64,000 nt of DNA, from contig JANQFV010000002.1 of assembly GCA_028277645.1 (NCBI GenBank), forward strand, positions 1-64,000, read 5' to 3'. The DNA is from Phycisphaerae bacterium (lineage in GTDB: Bacteria; Planctomycetota; Phycisphaerae; UBA1845; Fen-1342). Below the pieces are notes generated by a model that was not told the origin of the DNA, did not search any database, and saw only the letters and a program-made list of their open reading frames with translations. Positions 16,163 to 24,751 of this stretch are shown here, in pieces (the first letter of the stretch is position 1; every line of letters begins with the position of its first letter). The translations under genes were made by a program, and so were the position numbers.

Positions 16163-16942
16163 CTATGCGCCCCTTTCTCTTAGAAAGAACTTTGCTGTAG
16201 CCCAGAGTATGGTGGCAAGCAGCGAAAGCAGACCTGGAATAAGTGCCCAAGTGGCTGGATGTGCGTTCCTGCGAAAGACCCAACTTAGTGACGGGAAAAG
16301 TCGCCGCTTGAACGAGACCGCCAGCGATACAGCTTCCAGGCATGATGCGGAGGTGGATAAATGAAACACTCCGTTGCGCAAAATAAGTCTCGGTATGCTG
16401 TTCGTGAGCCTCCAATTTGGCGGTACTCGGACTTCAATTTCGCACCTGTCAATGTCGCTTCCATACACGCGGGATAGAGAGTACGCGCGCCGCCTAGGGT
16501 GATGTTCGTTCGCCAATGTGTGCGTACGCTGCCTAGTTTGAGTGGAGAAAGAGATCACGGCGTCCTTCTCATTGGCAAGGTCTTCGGCCACCACGAAGAA
16601 GTTATCGCGGGCATCTCTTATGAGGCGGGCCGGAATGGCGCGGTCGGTCTCGTCGCGATATATGAAGTAGTCCTGATTGCGTACATCGACTCGCTGGCAC
16701 CATCCGGTTGGTCCGCTATTGCGTTTCTTTCGGACATCAAAGTACTGTGTGATAGTTAGGTAATCGAGGGACTCGTCGAAGGTATATACAAGCCGAACGC
16801 CGAGAATCGCAAAGACATCGAAGTACTTATTGGGAAGGAACGTTGGTTCGCTCGTTCCGTTAGTTGGGTGAAGGTCAATGGCCTCGGATGGGCGGCCAGC
16901 TATCGGAGAGTTGGCGTCGTCGGTTTTGCGCATTATCGCCAT
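16163..16942 (-). CDS. Unknown protein with one C-terminal membrane anchor
   Basis: 259 residues. No recognised domain. Residues 1-225 are soluble and rich in charged and beta-prone segments ('RLVYTFDESLDYLTITQYFDVRK', 'EIEVRVPPNWRLT'), and residues ~232-254 form a strong transmembrane helix ('WALIPGLLSLLATILWATAKFF') followed by R-E-R-G-A. There is no N-terminal signal, so a tail-anchored topology with the body in the cytoplasm is likely. Stop and next start touch (TAGATG), forming a two-gene unit with the nucleotidyltransferase-fold protein. AT-richer than the chromosome. Confidence 0.5.
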   Translation of the reverse strand: MAIMRKTDDANSPIAGRPSEAIDLHPTNGTSEPTFLPNKYFDVFAILGVRLVYTFDESLDYLTITQYFDVRKKRNSGPTGWCQRVDVRNQDYFIYRDETDRAIPARLIRDARDNFFVVAEDLANEKDAVISFSTQTRQRTHTLANEHHPRRRAYSLSRVYGSDIDRCEIEVRVPPNWRLTNSIPRLILRNGVFHLSTSASCLEAVSLAVSFKRRLFPSLSWVFRRNAHPATWALIPGLLSLLATILWATAKFFLRERGA

Positions 16943-17217
16943 CGTCGCAATTCCAGTGCAATTCCGTACGATGGCTTGGTAGGATAACCGGAATGGCGTC
17001 TGCGTGTCAACTCTATGGTCGTAGACGCGACGAGTGGGTCGACGCCGGGTTGAGTCCGGTTGCCCTGTGAATCTGAGCGTTGAGTTCTGAGGATAGGGTG
17101 TCGCGTCTACGGCACTGGGACTTAGTCGTCCAGTGTCAGAAAGGCCGTCGTGTGCTAAGAGCTGATGTCAGCGCGGCGCTCCCTGCCGGTCGCGGCTCGT
17201 CTTGGGGCGCCGACAGT
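16943..17217. other. Intergenic, nothing recognised
   Basis: 275 bases between the membrane protein gene and the AhpD-like gene. It should hold the promoter of the two-gene unit on the minus strand; no clear -10/-35 pair, repeat or RNA was seen. Confidence 0.4.
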
Positions 17218-17568
17218 CTACTCCCCGCCCTCATTCAACTCGTCCAGCAGCGCCACCGCTCTACGCAGGTGCGGGATCACGATTGAGCCGCCTACGATCA
17301 GGCCTACGTTGAAGACCTCGAAGAGCTGTTCGTCGGTTACGCCGAGCTCTTTGCAGCGGATGACGTGGTAGGCGATGCAGTCGTCGCAGCGGAGGACCAT
17401 GGACGCTGACAGGCCGGCGATTTCCTTGGTGCGGGCGTCGAGGGCGCCGTCTTCGTAGGCCTTGGTGTCGAGCGTGAAGAAGCGGTTGATGGGCAGGTTC
17501 TTGGCTGCCAGGATGCGCTCATTCATCTTCTCGCGATACGCGCGGAATTCCTGCAATCGGTTCGACAT
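17218..17568 (-). CDS. Carboxymuconolactone decarboxylase / AhpD-family protein
   Basis: 116 residues from ATG 17568, supported by AGGAG seven bases upstream; an upstream extension is rejected. Contains the AhpD redox signature 'RCDDCIAYHVIRC' (C-x-x-C with following His), after 'KEIAGLSASMVL'. Members include peroxidase partners of AhpC and decarboxylases; the C-x-x-C favours a thiol-based peroxidatic activity. Stands alone, divergent from lnt across a repeat-rich space. Confidence 0.85.
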   Translation of the reverse strand: MSNRLQEFRAYREKMNERILAAKNLPINRFFTLDTKAYEDGALDARTKEIAGLSASMVLRCDDCIAYHVIRCKELGVTDEQLFEVFNVGLIVGGSIVIPHLRRAVALLDELNEGGE

Positions 17569-17742
17569 GATGTGCTCCTGCGTCGTGCGGGCCTGTGTGA
17601 AACGATCGCCGCTTGTTGACGCTGTGCGCGACCCCACACACAATCCCGTCAACGGCTCGGCCCGTGTGGCCTGAGATTACGTGATCGACCCGGAAAATCC
17701 AACGAATGACGCGTGAGTGCGCGAGAATGACGGCGATCTGCA

Positions 17743-17778
17743 CCCCCCTCCCTCATAGGGAGGGGATGGGGGAGGGTA
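17743..17778 (+). repeat. Dispersed GC-rich palindromic repeat, copy 3
   Basis: CCCCCCTCCCT...AGGGAGGGG with loop CAT, then ATGGGGGAGGG. Same architecture as the copy at 1401-1437, differing mainly in the loop. Confidence 0.8.
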
Positions 17779-17798
17779 GATCGTGCGTCGTCGAAGTG

Positions 17799-17836
17799 CC
17801 CCCCTCTCCCAGCCTCTCCCCCACGGGGGAGAGGGG
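17799..17836 (-). repeat. Dispersed GC-rich palindromic repeat, copy 4 (variant, inverted)
   Basis: On the minus strand it reads CCCCTCTCCCCCGTGGGGGA, then GAGGCTGGGAGAGGGGG: a hairpin plus G-rich tail like copies 1-3 but with CTCTCCCC arms. It faces copy 3 across about 20 bases, a BIME-like head-to-head pair. Confidence 0.75.
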
Positions 17837-17877
17837 CAAGATGCTCGCGCCCGTTCGTACTCGTCTGCGCGACGCAC

Positions 17878-17928
17878 GTAGATTCCTCGCTGCGCTCGGA
17901 ATGACGTCTTCCGAACTCGGAATGAAGC
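17878..17928 (-). repeat. Widespread 'ATTCCGAGCGCAGCGAGGAATCT' type repeat plus partial second unit
   Basis: On the minus strand a complete unit (TCATTCCGAGCGCAGCGAGG, then AATCT) is preceded by a shorter one (TTCATTCCGAGTTCGG). This short motif is known to me from intergenic DNA of several bacterial phyla, where its translation H-S-E-R-S-E-E contaminates gene calls. It lies about 30 bases before the lnt start. Confidence 0.7.
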
Positions 17929-17959
17929 GTTTCGAGCGCCACCGCTCCTGGTAGCCCAT

Positions 17960-19870
17960 ATGCCCCAACAGGACCCACCCGCCGTTGACAATCCCCGCCG
18001 CCGCGCTGTCCCGTTGCCACCGTTCTGGCGAGAGGTCCGGAACGTGGTCGGCCTTTACCTGCTCAGCGTGATCGCGCTGCTGTGGATCTTTCCGCCGAAC
18101 GGGGTGGGGCTGCTGGCGTTTGTGGCGTTGGTGCCGTGGGCGGTCGCGACCTGCCGGACGCAGCGGGCCTGGCTGGTCCACTGGCTGAGCTTCATCATGG
18201 GGTGGGTGTTTTTCCTGGTCGCGGTGCGCTGGCTGATGCCGGTGACGGGGCTGGGGTACGCGGCCCTGGCACTGTACCTCGCACTGTTCTGGACGCTGGC
18301 GGCGTGGGCCGTTCGCACCGGTAGGCGACACCGAGTTGCGCCGGTCTGGACGCTGCCGTTCGTCTGGGTCGCGTGCGAGTTCCTCCGCGGTACGCTGATG
18401 ACCGGCTTTCCGTGGATGTTCCTCGCCCACGGACTGTACGCGCAACTACACCTGATCCAGATCAGCGATCTGGTCGGGGCCTATGGCGTCTCGTTCCTGG
18501 CGGCGTTCGTCAACGGCGCACTGGTCGAGCTGCTGTTACTGCGTTGGCCGGTTCCGGGCACGAAATCTAATCACCTCAACGCGACGTTCGGTGTGATCAC
18601 CGCCGTAGTGCTGATCGCCGCCACGCTCGGCTACGGTTTCTACCAGCTCGGCGAATCGCGAACGCCTGCACAACCCGGCCCGCGCGTCGCGGTTATTCAG
18701 GAGGACTTTCCGCTCGTCAGCACGCCGCCGTATGGCGAGCATCCCTACATCGTGCTCACGCGTTACCTCGCGCTCGGTGCCCAGGCCGCCCGGGAAACCC
18801 CGGATCTGATCGCATTTCCGGAAACAGCCTGGAACTCCGTGCAGAACATCGACTATGTCGAAGCGGACAGCCTCATTCCCGAGGCGGTGCCCGCGGCTCA
18901 GCCCTTCGGCAAGCTCTGCCACGACGCGATCTCCGCCCTCGCCCGCGGCGACTACGCCGTCGTCAACGCCAAGATCAGTGAGATGGAGTCGAGCCTGCGC
19001 GTGTTTGCCCGCACGCACCCGGAACGCGGGCTGCCGGAAGAGTTGCCGCGCCTGCCGACCGCCGACGGGCCGGCGGTGCCCGTGCTGGTCGGCGCGGTGT
19101 CGGTCGAGCAGTACCCGCACGCGACGTACCCCAAGTTTCGGCGCTTCAACTCGGCCCTGCTCTACGACGCCGACGGCAAGCAACGCCGGGAGCGCTACGA
19201 CAAGCAGCACCTGGTCCCCTTCGGCGAGGTCGTGCCGTTTCGCCAGGGCAAGTTCCTCGGCTTCGACCTGCACTGGCTGTACCGCGGGCTCAATCGCCTC
19301 AGCCCGTTCAGCGATGGCGGACGCATCGAGTACTCGCTGACGCCCGGCGATCAGGCAACTGTATTTCGCATCACAACCGCCGATGGCACGTACCGTTTCG
19401 GTGTGCCGATCTGTTATGAGGACACGGTGCCGTATGTGCCGCGCGAGTTTGTGTGGGACAACGGCAAACGCCGAGTGGATTTCCTGATCAACATCAGCAA
19501 CGACGGCTGGTTCCTGCACAGCAACGAATTGCCGCAGCACCTCGCGATCTGTGTGTTTCGGGCCATCGAGAACCGCGTCGCGATCGCGCGGGCGGTGAAT
19601 ACAGGCATCAGCGGCTTCATCGACGGCAGCGGCCGGATCTTCTCGCAGGTCGAGGTCCATGGCCGCGCGACCGGTCCGGGCGTGATCGGCTACGATATCG
19701 AGCAGATTCCGCTCGATACGCGCAGCAGCTTCTACGGCCTCGCCGGCGATTGGTTTGCGATCCTGTGTCTCGCGCCGGCGTTGGCGTTGTGGATCGGGGC
19801 GGTGTTCGAACGCTGGGTGCTGGCGATCAAGCAGCGGCTGACGGTCATGTTCGGCAAAGGAGCGTCATAG
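17960..19870 (+). CDS. lnt: Apolipoprotein N-acyltransferase, enlarged form
   Basis: 636 residues (E. coli Lnt is 512). Adds the third acyl chain to lipoproteins at the inner membrane. About seven N-terminal helices include 'PFVWVACEFLRGTLMTGFPW' and 'QISDLVGAYGVSFLAAFVNG'. The nitrilase-like domain has catalytic Glu ~288 ('IAFPETAWN'), Lys ~415 ('RERYDKQHLVPFGE') and Cys ~485 ('GVPICYEDTVP'). Between Glu and Lys there are about 127 residues, roughly 60 more than in E. coli, an Ala/Pro/Glu-rich helical insert. A last membrane helix is near 595-615. The HEAT lipoprotein gene starts at the very next base after the stop, a fitting neighbour. Confidence 0.93.
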   Translation: MPQQDPPAVDNPRRRAVPLPPFWREVRNVVGLYLLSVIALLWIFPPNGVGLLAFVALVPWAVATCRTQRAWLVHWLSFIMGWVFFLVAVRWLMPVTGLGYAALALYLALFWTLAAWAVRTGRRHRVAPVWTLPFVWVACEFLRGTLMTGFPWMFLAHGLYAQLHLIQISDLVGAYGVSFLAAFVNGALVELLLLRWPVPGTKSNHLNATFGVITAVVLIAATLGYGFYQLGESRTPAQPGPRVAVIQEDFPLVSTPPYGEHPYIVLTRYLALGAQAARETPDLIAFPETAWNSVQNIDYVEADSLIPEAVPAAQPFGKLCHDAISALARGDYAVVNAKISEMESSLRVFARTHPERGLPEELPRLPTADGPAVPVLVGAVSVEQYPHATYPKFRRFNSALLYDADGKQRRERYDKQHLVPFGEVVPFRQGKFLGFDLHWLYRGLNRLSPFSDGGRIEYSLTPGDQATVFRITTADGTYRFGVPICYEDTVPYVPREFVWDNGKRRVDFLINISNDGWFLHSNELPQHLAICVFRAIENRVAIARAVNTGISGFIDGSGRIFSQVEVHGRATGPGVIGYDIEQIPLDTRSSFYGLAGDWFAILCLAPALALWIGAVFERWVLAIKQRLTVMFGKGAS

Positions 19871-20893
19871 GTGTCCGTTCGCATCGTCATTCCGACCGTG
19901 CTCATCGCCACGTGCCTCGGCTGTGTCAGCCAGACCAGGCAACCCGAACCGACCATCACGCCGCAGGAACGGATGACGCTCCAGACGCGGGCGCTCGACC
20001 TGCTGCTGCGGGCCGCGGAGAGCGATCTGGATGTTGTCGCCGGCAATGCGATCGAAGCATTGGTCGAGGTCGCGCCGCGGGACGGCATCCCCGCGTACCG
20101 GCTGGCGACGCAGTCTTCCTCGCCGTTGAAGCGTTATGCCGGCTATGTCGCGCTGGGCGAGGTCAAGGCCTGCGACAATCGCAACGCGTTCGCCGCGAGG
20201 GTGAACGACGAGCACCGCAACGTGCGGCTGGCGGCGGCGTTCGCGGCGTATCGCTGTGGTCGGGCCGGGGCCGCGCGGCTGCTGGTCGAGACGCTGACCG
20301 ACTCGCCCGAGGAGCACCTGCGGGCGGACGCCGCCGCGTTGCTCGGCCGGCTGGACGAGCCGCGGGCGAAGGGCTGGCTGCGGGCGGCGTTGCGTTATCC
20401 GGCGAATGAGGATTCGGACCGGGTGACGGTGCAGATTCAGTGGGCGCTGGCGAATCTTGGTGATCGTCCGGCGCTGGAGGAGTTGATTCGCCTGTCGCAC
20501 GGCAGCACGCCGACGCGGACGGATGCGTTGTTGTTGCTGGCGCAGCTCGGCGATCCGCAGGCGCGGGACGCGCTGGAGTATCACCTGGTCAATCTGCACG
20601 AGGAGTACCTCGAGACGCGGCTGCTGGCGGCCCGGGGGCTGGGTGCGCTGGGCGATCCGTCCGGCTTCGCGCTGGCGCTGGAGTCGCTGACGTTCACGGC
20701 GCCCGCGACGACCAACGTCGCCGAGGCGGGCAACGAGACGTTCGTGGTGCGTTCGTTGGCGATCCACGCCCTGGCAGAGATCGGCGACCCGCGCGCGCTG
20801 GAGGCCCTACGCAACATCGCGGCGAACGAGACCGACGAGCGCCTGCAAGTCGCCGCGGCTTATGCGATTTGTCGGGTTTTGGGAAGGACTTAG
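19871..20893 (+). CDS. HEAT-repeat lipoprotein
   Basis: 340 residues from GTG 19871, directly abutting the lnt stop. Signal sequence 'VRIVIPTVLIATCLGC' with a Cys at the expected lipidation position. The rest is a run of helical HEAT-like pairs ('AIEALVEVAPRDGIPAYRLAT', 'LAAAFAAYRCGRAGAARLLVE', 'ADAAALLGRLDEPRAKGWLR', 'AIHALAEIGDPRALEALRNI'). HEAT scaffolds bind partner proteins; none can be named. Co-transcription with lnt is very likely. Confidence 0.75.
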   Translation: MSVRIVIPTVLIATCLGCVSQTRQPEPTITPQERMTLQTRALDLLLRAAESDLDVVAGNAIEALVEVAPRDGIPAYRLATQSSSPLKRYAGYVALGEVKACDNRNAFAARVNDEHRNVRLAAAFAAYRCGRAGAARLLVETLTDSPEEHLRADAAALLGRLDEPRAKGWLRAALRYPANEDSDRVTVQIQWALANLGDRPALEELIRLSHGSTPTRTDALLLLAQLGDPQARDALEYHLVNLHEEYLETRLLAARGLGALGDPSGFALALESLTFTAPATTNVAEAGNETFVVRSLAIHALAEIGDPRALEALRNIAANETDERLQVAAAYAICRVLGRT

Positions 20894-20906
20894 GGATTTA
20901 GGGACG

Positions 20907-20925
20907 AAGGGGGAGAGGCTTGGGG
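20907..20925 (+). repeat. Possible degenerate copy of the GC-rich repeat
   Basis: AAGGGGGAGAGGCTTGGGG resembles the GGGGGAGAGGCTGGGAG half of copy 4. It begins 14 bases after the HEAT gene stop. The hairpin arm is missing, so this is weak. Confidence 0.3.
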
Positions 20926-21096
20926 ACGCGGGGTGGGCTGGGACTCGAATGCGAGCAACTCGGCGAACTGACGTGCGTCGGTTGCGGTGTGGTACGATGG
21001 TCAACCGCACATGAGTATTGGCTGGGGCCGGTCGATGAGTGATACTGGGCGAAATACTGATGGCTTTCCCTTTCTCGCCATCGTGGGAGAACCAGT

Positions 21097-21465
21097 ATGA
21101 GAACCGTTTATCGACAGGACGTACGCGTCACGGGCTGTGGTTCTAAGAAGCCGTTGGATCTAATTGAACAAGCCTTGTCCCAAGGCGGCTGGAAGCTCAC
21201 AGATACTACGATTGATGCAGCCGTGCATAACACGGAGATGCGAGACTACAGGTCTCGCAATACGCCATTACTCTTGTTTCTGAGATTGTGGGAGCCGGAC
21301 CAGCGGAAGCAGGCGTTTACGTTTTATTTCATCCAGACTTGGTGGCGCTGTGTCTTACGCGGAGGCTGGGCGACAAAGTTTGGTTTCCTTCCTGGCGAAA
21401 TCATGGAGCGAATGGCGGAAAGCGTCTCTTCGGCGAATGGCCGGTGGGAGGTTGATGATTACTGA
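21097..21465 (+). CDS. Small hypothetical protein
   Basis: 122 residues from an ATG with GGGAG eight bases upstream. No known domain. It has an aromatic-rich centre ('LLLFLRLWEPDQRKQAFTFYFIQTWWRCVLRGGW') that looks like a buried beta/helix core rather than a membrane span because of its charges. AT-richer than flanking genes. The ribosome site supports translation, but it could still be spurious. It precedes the DUF6236-like gene on the same strand by about 190 bases. Confidence 0.4.
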   Translation: MRTVYRQDVRVTGCGSKKPLDLIEQALSQGGWKLTDTTIDAAVHNTEMRDYRSRNTPLLLFLRLWEPDQRKQAFTFYFIQTWWRCVLRGGWATKFGFLPGEIMERMAESVSSANGRWEVDDY

Positions 21466-21658
21466 GCTACTTGAGGTTCCGCGGGCCAGCCTTGACGTGG
21501 ATTCAAATGGCTACCGTGCGAACGGAAGTAGTACGGGTGCCTGAGGGGCACTCATGGCCCGCGAGCGGCAAGTGCGCTCAGTGACGATTCAGCCTCAGCG
21601 AGTCGTGTGGTAGTGTGGCTGCTGACTAGTGACGGCGCACCGCTCATTGGAGATCGAC

Positions 21659-22657
21659 GTGAAGTCTGTCCTCTATTATCCAGGGTTCGAAGTAACGAGC
21701 GAAACATGGCTGAAATTCGCGCTTCTCTATCTCGAACGGCTCAGGCCGATTGTCCCGTATTCTGGCGATAGGTTCCTTACCGAGCGGTTTCGACGCGTGA
21801 TTGACTCGACTGATCTGATCGATCCTTGTCGTCCCGACAGAAGTGTGGCGCAACGTGCCACGCTCGACGCAATCGAAACGTGCGAGAGAATAATCCGTCA
21901 CCCAAGCGAGTACGAAGATGCACTCGGATCAGGGGACATTCTCGCACACTGGCGCAACAAACGGAGCCACGACTACACGATCTTCAGGGATAAGTACACG
22001 AATTCGTGGGAAGCCTTTCTGCGAGAAAACAACTTCGGCACAGAGGGCGATTGGGGAATGCGAACATGTCGGTCTCTTGGATTTGTGTACATGACATTGT
22101 TGGCGGATGGAATTGCGAGAGAAAGAGCCCTGCACGTCATGACGGATCAGTCCGAATTTGACTCACTCAGTATTATTTCATCGCGCGCACCGCTCAAGGC
22201 GCCGGATTGCCACCAAGTTGGGCGGGCCTTGGTCAAACTGGCCATTCCTGCGGATCTCGATAGTATTAGCGTGGAGAGAGTCTTAGAATTCCGTGAACGG
22301 CCGGGTTTCAAGCAGAGGTTGCTCGCATTTCATCAACGTGTAGATGAGTATATTGACTCGATAGAGAACGGAACCGCGAAGTCCGATTTCTTCGGGGCGC
22401 AAGGCACACTTGTGCGTGATTTTTCTGACGAAGTCGTGAGTATCGGAGCCGGCGTTGTCACTGGTTCTCTCAGTATCTGGACACTCATGAGCGCAAGCAG
22501 TAGCGGTCTGACAGAGTATGCCAGAGAATTGGCGGCTGCTGGCGCGTTGAGCGCGTCATCCATAATCGCGCTGCGCACTGCTTGGACTAATACGCGGGCG
22601 CGGAGATTTGCGCGCAGGTACTTGGCAGATCTTCGTAAGCTCGGAACCGCGTCCTAG
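21659..22657 (+). CDS. DUF6236-like hypothetical protein
   Basis: 332 residues from GTG 21659, chosen because GGAG lies six bases upstream; another GTG is at 21629. The N-terminal 'VLYYPGFEVTSETWLKFALLYLERLRPIVP' resembles the opening block of DUF6236 proteins, a family of unknown function. The middle is helical; near residues 270-300 there is a hydrophobic stretch ('VVSIGAGVVTGSLSIWTLMSA') that may be a membrane or buried helix. AT-richer than the chromosome, so probably acquired. Function unknown. Confidence 0.6.
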   Translation: MKSVLYYPGFEVTSETWLKFALLYLERLRPIVPYSGDRFLTERFRRVIDSTDLIDPCRPDRSVAQRATLDAIETCERIIRHPSEYEDALGSGDILAHWRNKRSHDYTIFRDKYTNSWEAFLRENNFGTEGDWGMRTCRSLGFVYMTLLADGIARERALHVMTDQSEFDSLSIISSRAPLKAPDCHQVGRALVKLAIPADLDSISVERVLEFRERPGFKQRLLAFHQRVDEYIDSIENGTAKSDFFGAQGTLVRDFSDEVVSIGAGVVTGSLSIWTLMSASSSGLTEYARELAAAGALSASSIIALRTAWTNTRARRFARRYLADLRKLGTAS

Positions 22658-22805
22658 CGCAGCGCATCGTGCGCCCCAGGCGTCCGGAAGGGTCGCTGCA
22701 GAATGGACGCAGTGACGCCCTCTCTTGCAGCAAGACTCCGTTCTTTGTCCCCGCGCCGTGCCTTCGCGTCCCATGCATCAAACCACCGGGGGCGGCTGTG
22801 CTCCA

Positions 22806-24074
22806 TTACCCCTCCCCATGCGGCAGGGGAAACTGGCCGCAGAGCTCGCGGACTTTGTTGCGGATGTTTTCGGCTGTGGCGGTGTCGTCGCCGGCGGATA
22901 GGGCTTGGTGCATCAGGTCGGCGACCTGGGCCATTTCGGCTTCTTTCATGCCGCGGGTGGTCAGGGCCGGGGTGCCGAGGCGCAGGCCACTGGTTTGCGT
23001 GGGCTTGCGCTCGTCGAAGGGGATCATGTTCTTGTTGGTGATGATGCCCGCCGCCTCCAGCCAGGCTTCGGCCTGCTTGCCGGTGAGGTCGGGATGCACG
23101 TCGCGCAGATCGACCAGCATCAGGTGGTTGTCCGTACCGCCGGAGACCAGGCGATAGCCCTTGGACTGGAGCGATTCGGCCAGCGCCTTGGCGTTGCTCG
23201 CGACCTGCTGCTGATACTCGCGGAACTCGGGCCGCAGGGCCTCGCCGAACGCGACGGCCTTGGCCGTGATGGTGTGCATCAGCGGGCCGCCCTGCGTGCC
23301 GGGGAAGATCCAGCGGTTGATCAGCTTGTAGTCGTCCTCGGTGTTGCAGAAGATCATGCCGCCGCGGGGGCCGCGGAGCGTCTTGTGCGTGGTGGTCGTG
23401 GTGAAGTCGGCCACGCCGATGGACGTGGGGTGCAGACCGGCGGCGATCAGGCCGGCGATGTGGGCGATATCGGCCATCAGCCGGGCGCCGCACTCCTTGG
23501 CCACGTCGGCAAAGCCGGCGAAATCGACGGTGCGCGGATACGCCGACGCGCCGCAGATGATGAGCTGGGGCTTGTGCTCGAGGGCGAGCTTGCGGACGGT
23601 CGCCATGCTGACCTGCTCGGTGTCACGCTCAACGCCATAGGGCACGACGTTGAACCACGCGCCGCTGAAGTTGACCTTGAGGCCGTGGGACAGGTGGCCG
23701 CCGTGAGCGAGATCGAGTGAGAGGATCGTGTCGCCGGGCTTGAGTGCGGCACAGTAGACGGCGGTGTTGGCCTGCGCGCCGGAGTGGGCCTGAACGTTGA
23801 CGTACTCAGCGTTGAAAAGCTGCTTCGCCCGGGTGCGGGCGAGCTCCTCGACGGCGTCCATGTTCACGCAACCGCCGTAGTAGCGCTTGCCCGGGTAGCC
23901 CTCGGCGTATTTGTTGGTGAAGACCGATCCGTTGGCGCTGCGGACGGCGACGGAGACGTGATTCTCCGACGCGATCAGCTCGAGCGTCGATTCCTGGCGC
24001 TGCTCTTCGTTGTGGATGATCTCGGCGACTTGCGGGTCGGTTTCGGCCAGCGGACGGGACAACAGATCGAGCAT
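22806..24074 (-). CDS. glyA: Serine hydroxymethyltransferase
   Basis: 422 residues; PLP enzyme interconverting serine and glycine with tetrahydrofolate to supply one-carbon units. Visible: '[10 protein letters not shown]' at the N-terminus, '[16 protein letters not shown]', '[14 protein letters not shown]' and the PLP-lysine motif '[15 protein letters not shown]' (Lys about 231). ATG 24074 has AGAGGA upstream. The C-terminus '[11 protein letters not shown]' goes a few residues beyond the usual end and resembles translated GC-rich repeat DNA. Last gene of a minus-strand group with the lipoprotein and TPR genes (55-base gap). Confidence 0.96.
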   Translation of the reverse strand: MLDLLSRPLAETDPQVAEIIHNEEQRQESTLELIASENHVSVAVRSANGSVFTNKYAEGYPGKRYYGGCVNMDAVEELARTRAKQLFNAEYVNVQAHSGAQANTAVYCAALKPGDTILSLDLAHGGHLSHGLKVNFSGAWFNVVPYGVERDTEQVSMATVRKLALEHKPQLIICGASAYPRTVDFAGFADVAKECGARLMADIAHIAGLIAAGLHPTSIGVADFTTTTTHKTLRGPRGGMIFCNTEDDYKLINRWIFPGTQGGPLMHTITAKAVAFGEALRPEFREYQQQVASNAKALAESLQSKGYRLVSGGTDNHLMLVDLRDVHPDLTGKQAEAWLEAAGIITNKNMIPFDERKPTQTSGLRLGTPALTTRGMKEAEMAQVADLMHQALSAGDDTATAENIRNKVRELCGQFPLPHGEG

Positions 24075-24129
24075 GTGGGCTTCCTCTCGTGGGCAGGGGA
24101 CGGTCCCGCAGGTCGGGCCGCCCGAGCGT

Positions 24130-24717
24130 CTATTCGGCCGGTGGCGAAGATGGCTTGCTGTCCTCTTCCGCCGCCGAACGCCGCGCGAACAGGTCCTGCA
24201 ACTCTCGCAGCAGCGCTCGCTCCAACCTAGTGTCCCGACGCACCTCCGTCCAGACCGTGTTCTGTTTCTCGGTGGTGGCGGCGTCCTGGGTGATGGGCGT
24301 GTCGTGGCCGGGATCGTCGGAGAGGCGGTGGCCCTGGGGATGGACGACGCGACGACGGCGGGTGTCCTGGCGCTCGACGTCGATGCGGATACGGGCGAGC
24401 GTCTGCTCGCTGCGGCGACTGACTTCGAACAGTGCGGTGCGGCGCATGGTGGTGCGTCCGCCGTAGAGATCGCTGGCGGTGCCGCTGCGGCTGGCGGTTG
24501 TGTAGACGAAGGGGGCGGTGGTGATGCGATTGGCGTCCTTGTCGAGCGCTACGCGGCCGAACTCGCGTTGCAGAATCGTTGCGCCGGCGGCGAGGACGGC
24601 TTCGGGCTCGCCGTCGATGGCAAGCTGGTGGAGCCGCGCGCGGGCGTCGTTCGCGACGCAGCCGGTCAGTAGCGTGGCGGTGATGGCAACGGCGGCGATA
24701 GCGATGGCACGCTGCAT
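24130..24717 (-). CDS. Small lipoprotein of unknown function
   Basis: 195 residues from ATG 24717 with AGGAGG seven bases upstream. Signal '[20 protein letters not shown]' ends in a good lipobox (L-T-G-C). The body is Arg-rich and Thr-rich with no known domain ('[31 protein letters not shown]'), then a C-terminal helical segment and acidic tail. It follows the TPR gene by 34 bases and precedes glyA. Envelope location, role unknown. Confidence 0.75.
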   Translation of the reverse strand: MQRAIAIAAVAITATLLTGCVANDARARLHQLAIDGEPEAVLAAGATILQREFGRVALDKDANRITTAPFVYTTASRSGTASDLYGGRTTMRRTALFEVSRRSEQTLARIRIDVERQDTRRRRVVHPQGHRLSDDPGHDTPITQDAATTEKQNTVWTEVRRDTRLERALLRELQDLFARRSAAEEDSKPSSPPAE

Positions 24718-24751
24718 TTCGGAGCCTCCTGTGCAGGTCGGGTCACCGGTC

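Larger units (their letters stand above)
17569..17959. other. Repeat cluster upstream of lnt
   Basis: 391 bases without a gene, filled with repeat modules: a G-quadruplex-type repeat at 17743-17778, an inverted relative at 17799-17836, and two head-to-tail 'ATTCCGAG' units at 17878-17928. No promoter for lnt could be picked out between them. Confidence 0.7.

Noticed and set aside
18536..19660. A 374-codon minus-strand frame opposite lnt
   Set aside because: lnt has its full catalytic triad on the plus strand; the antisense product has no recognisable fold.
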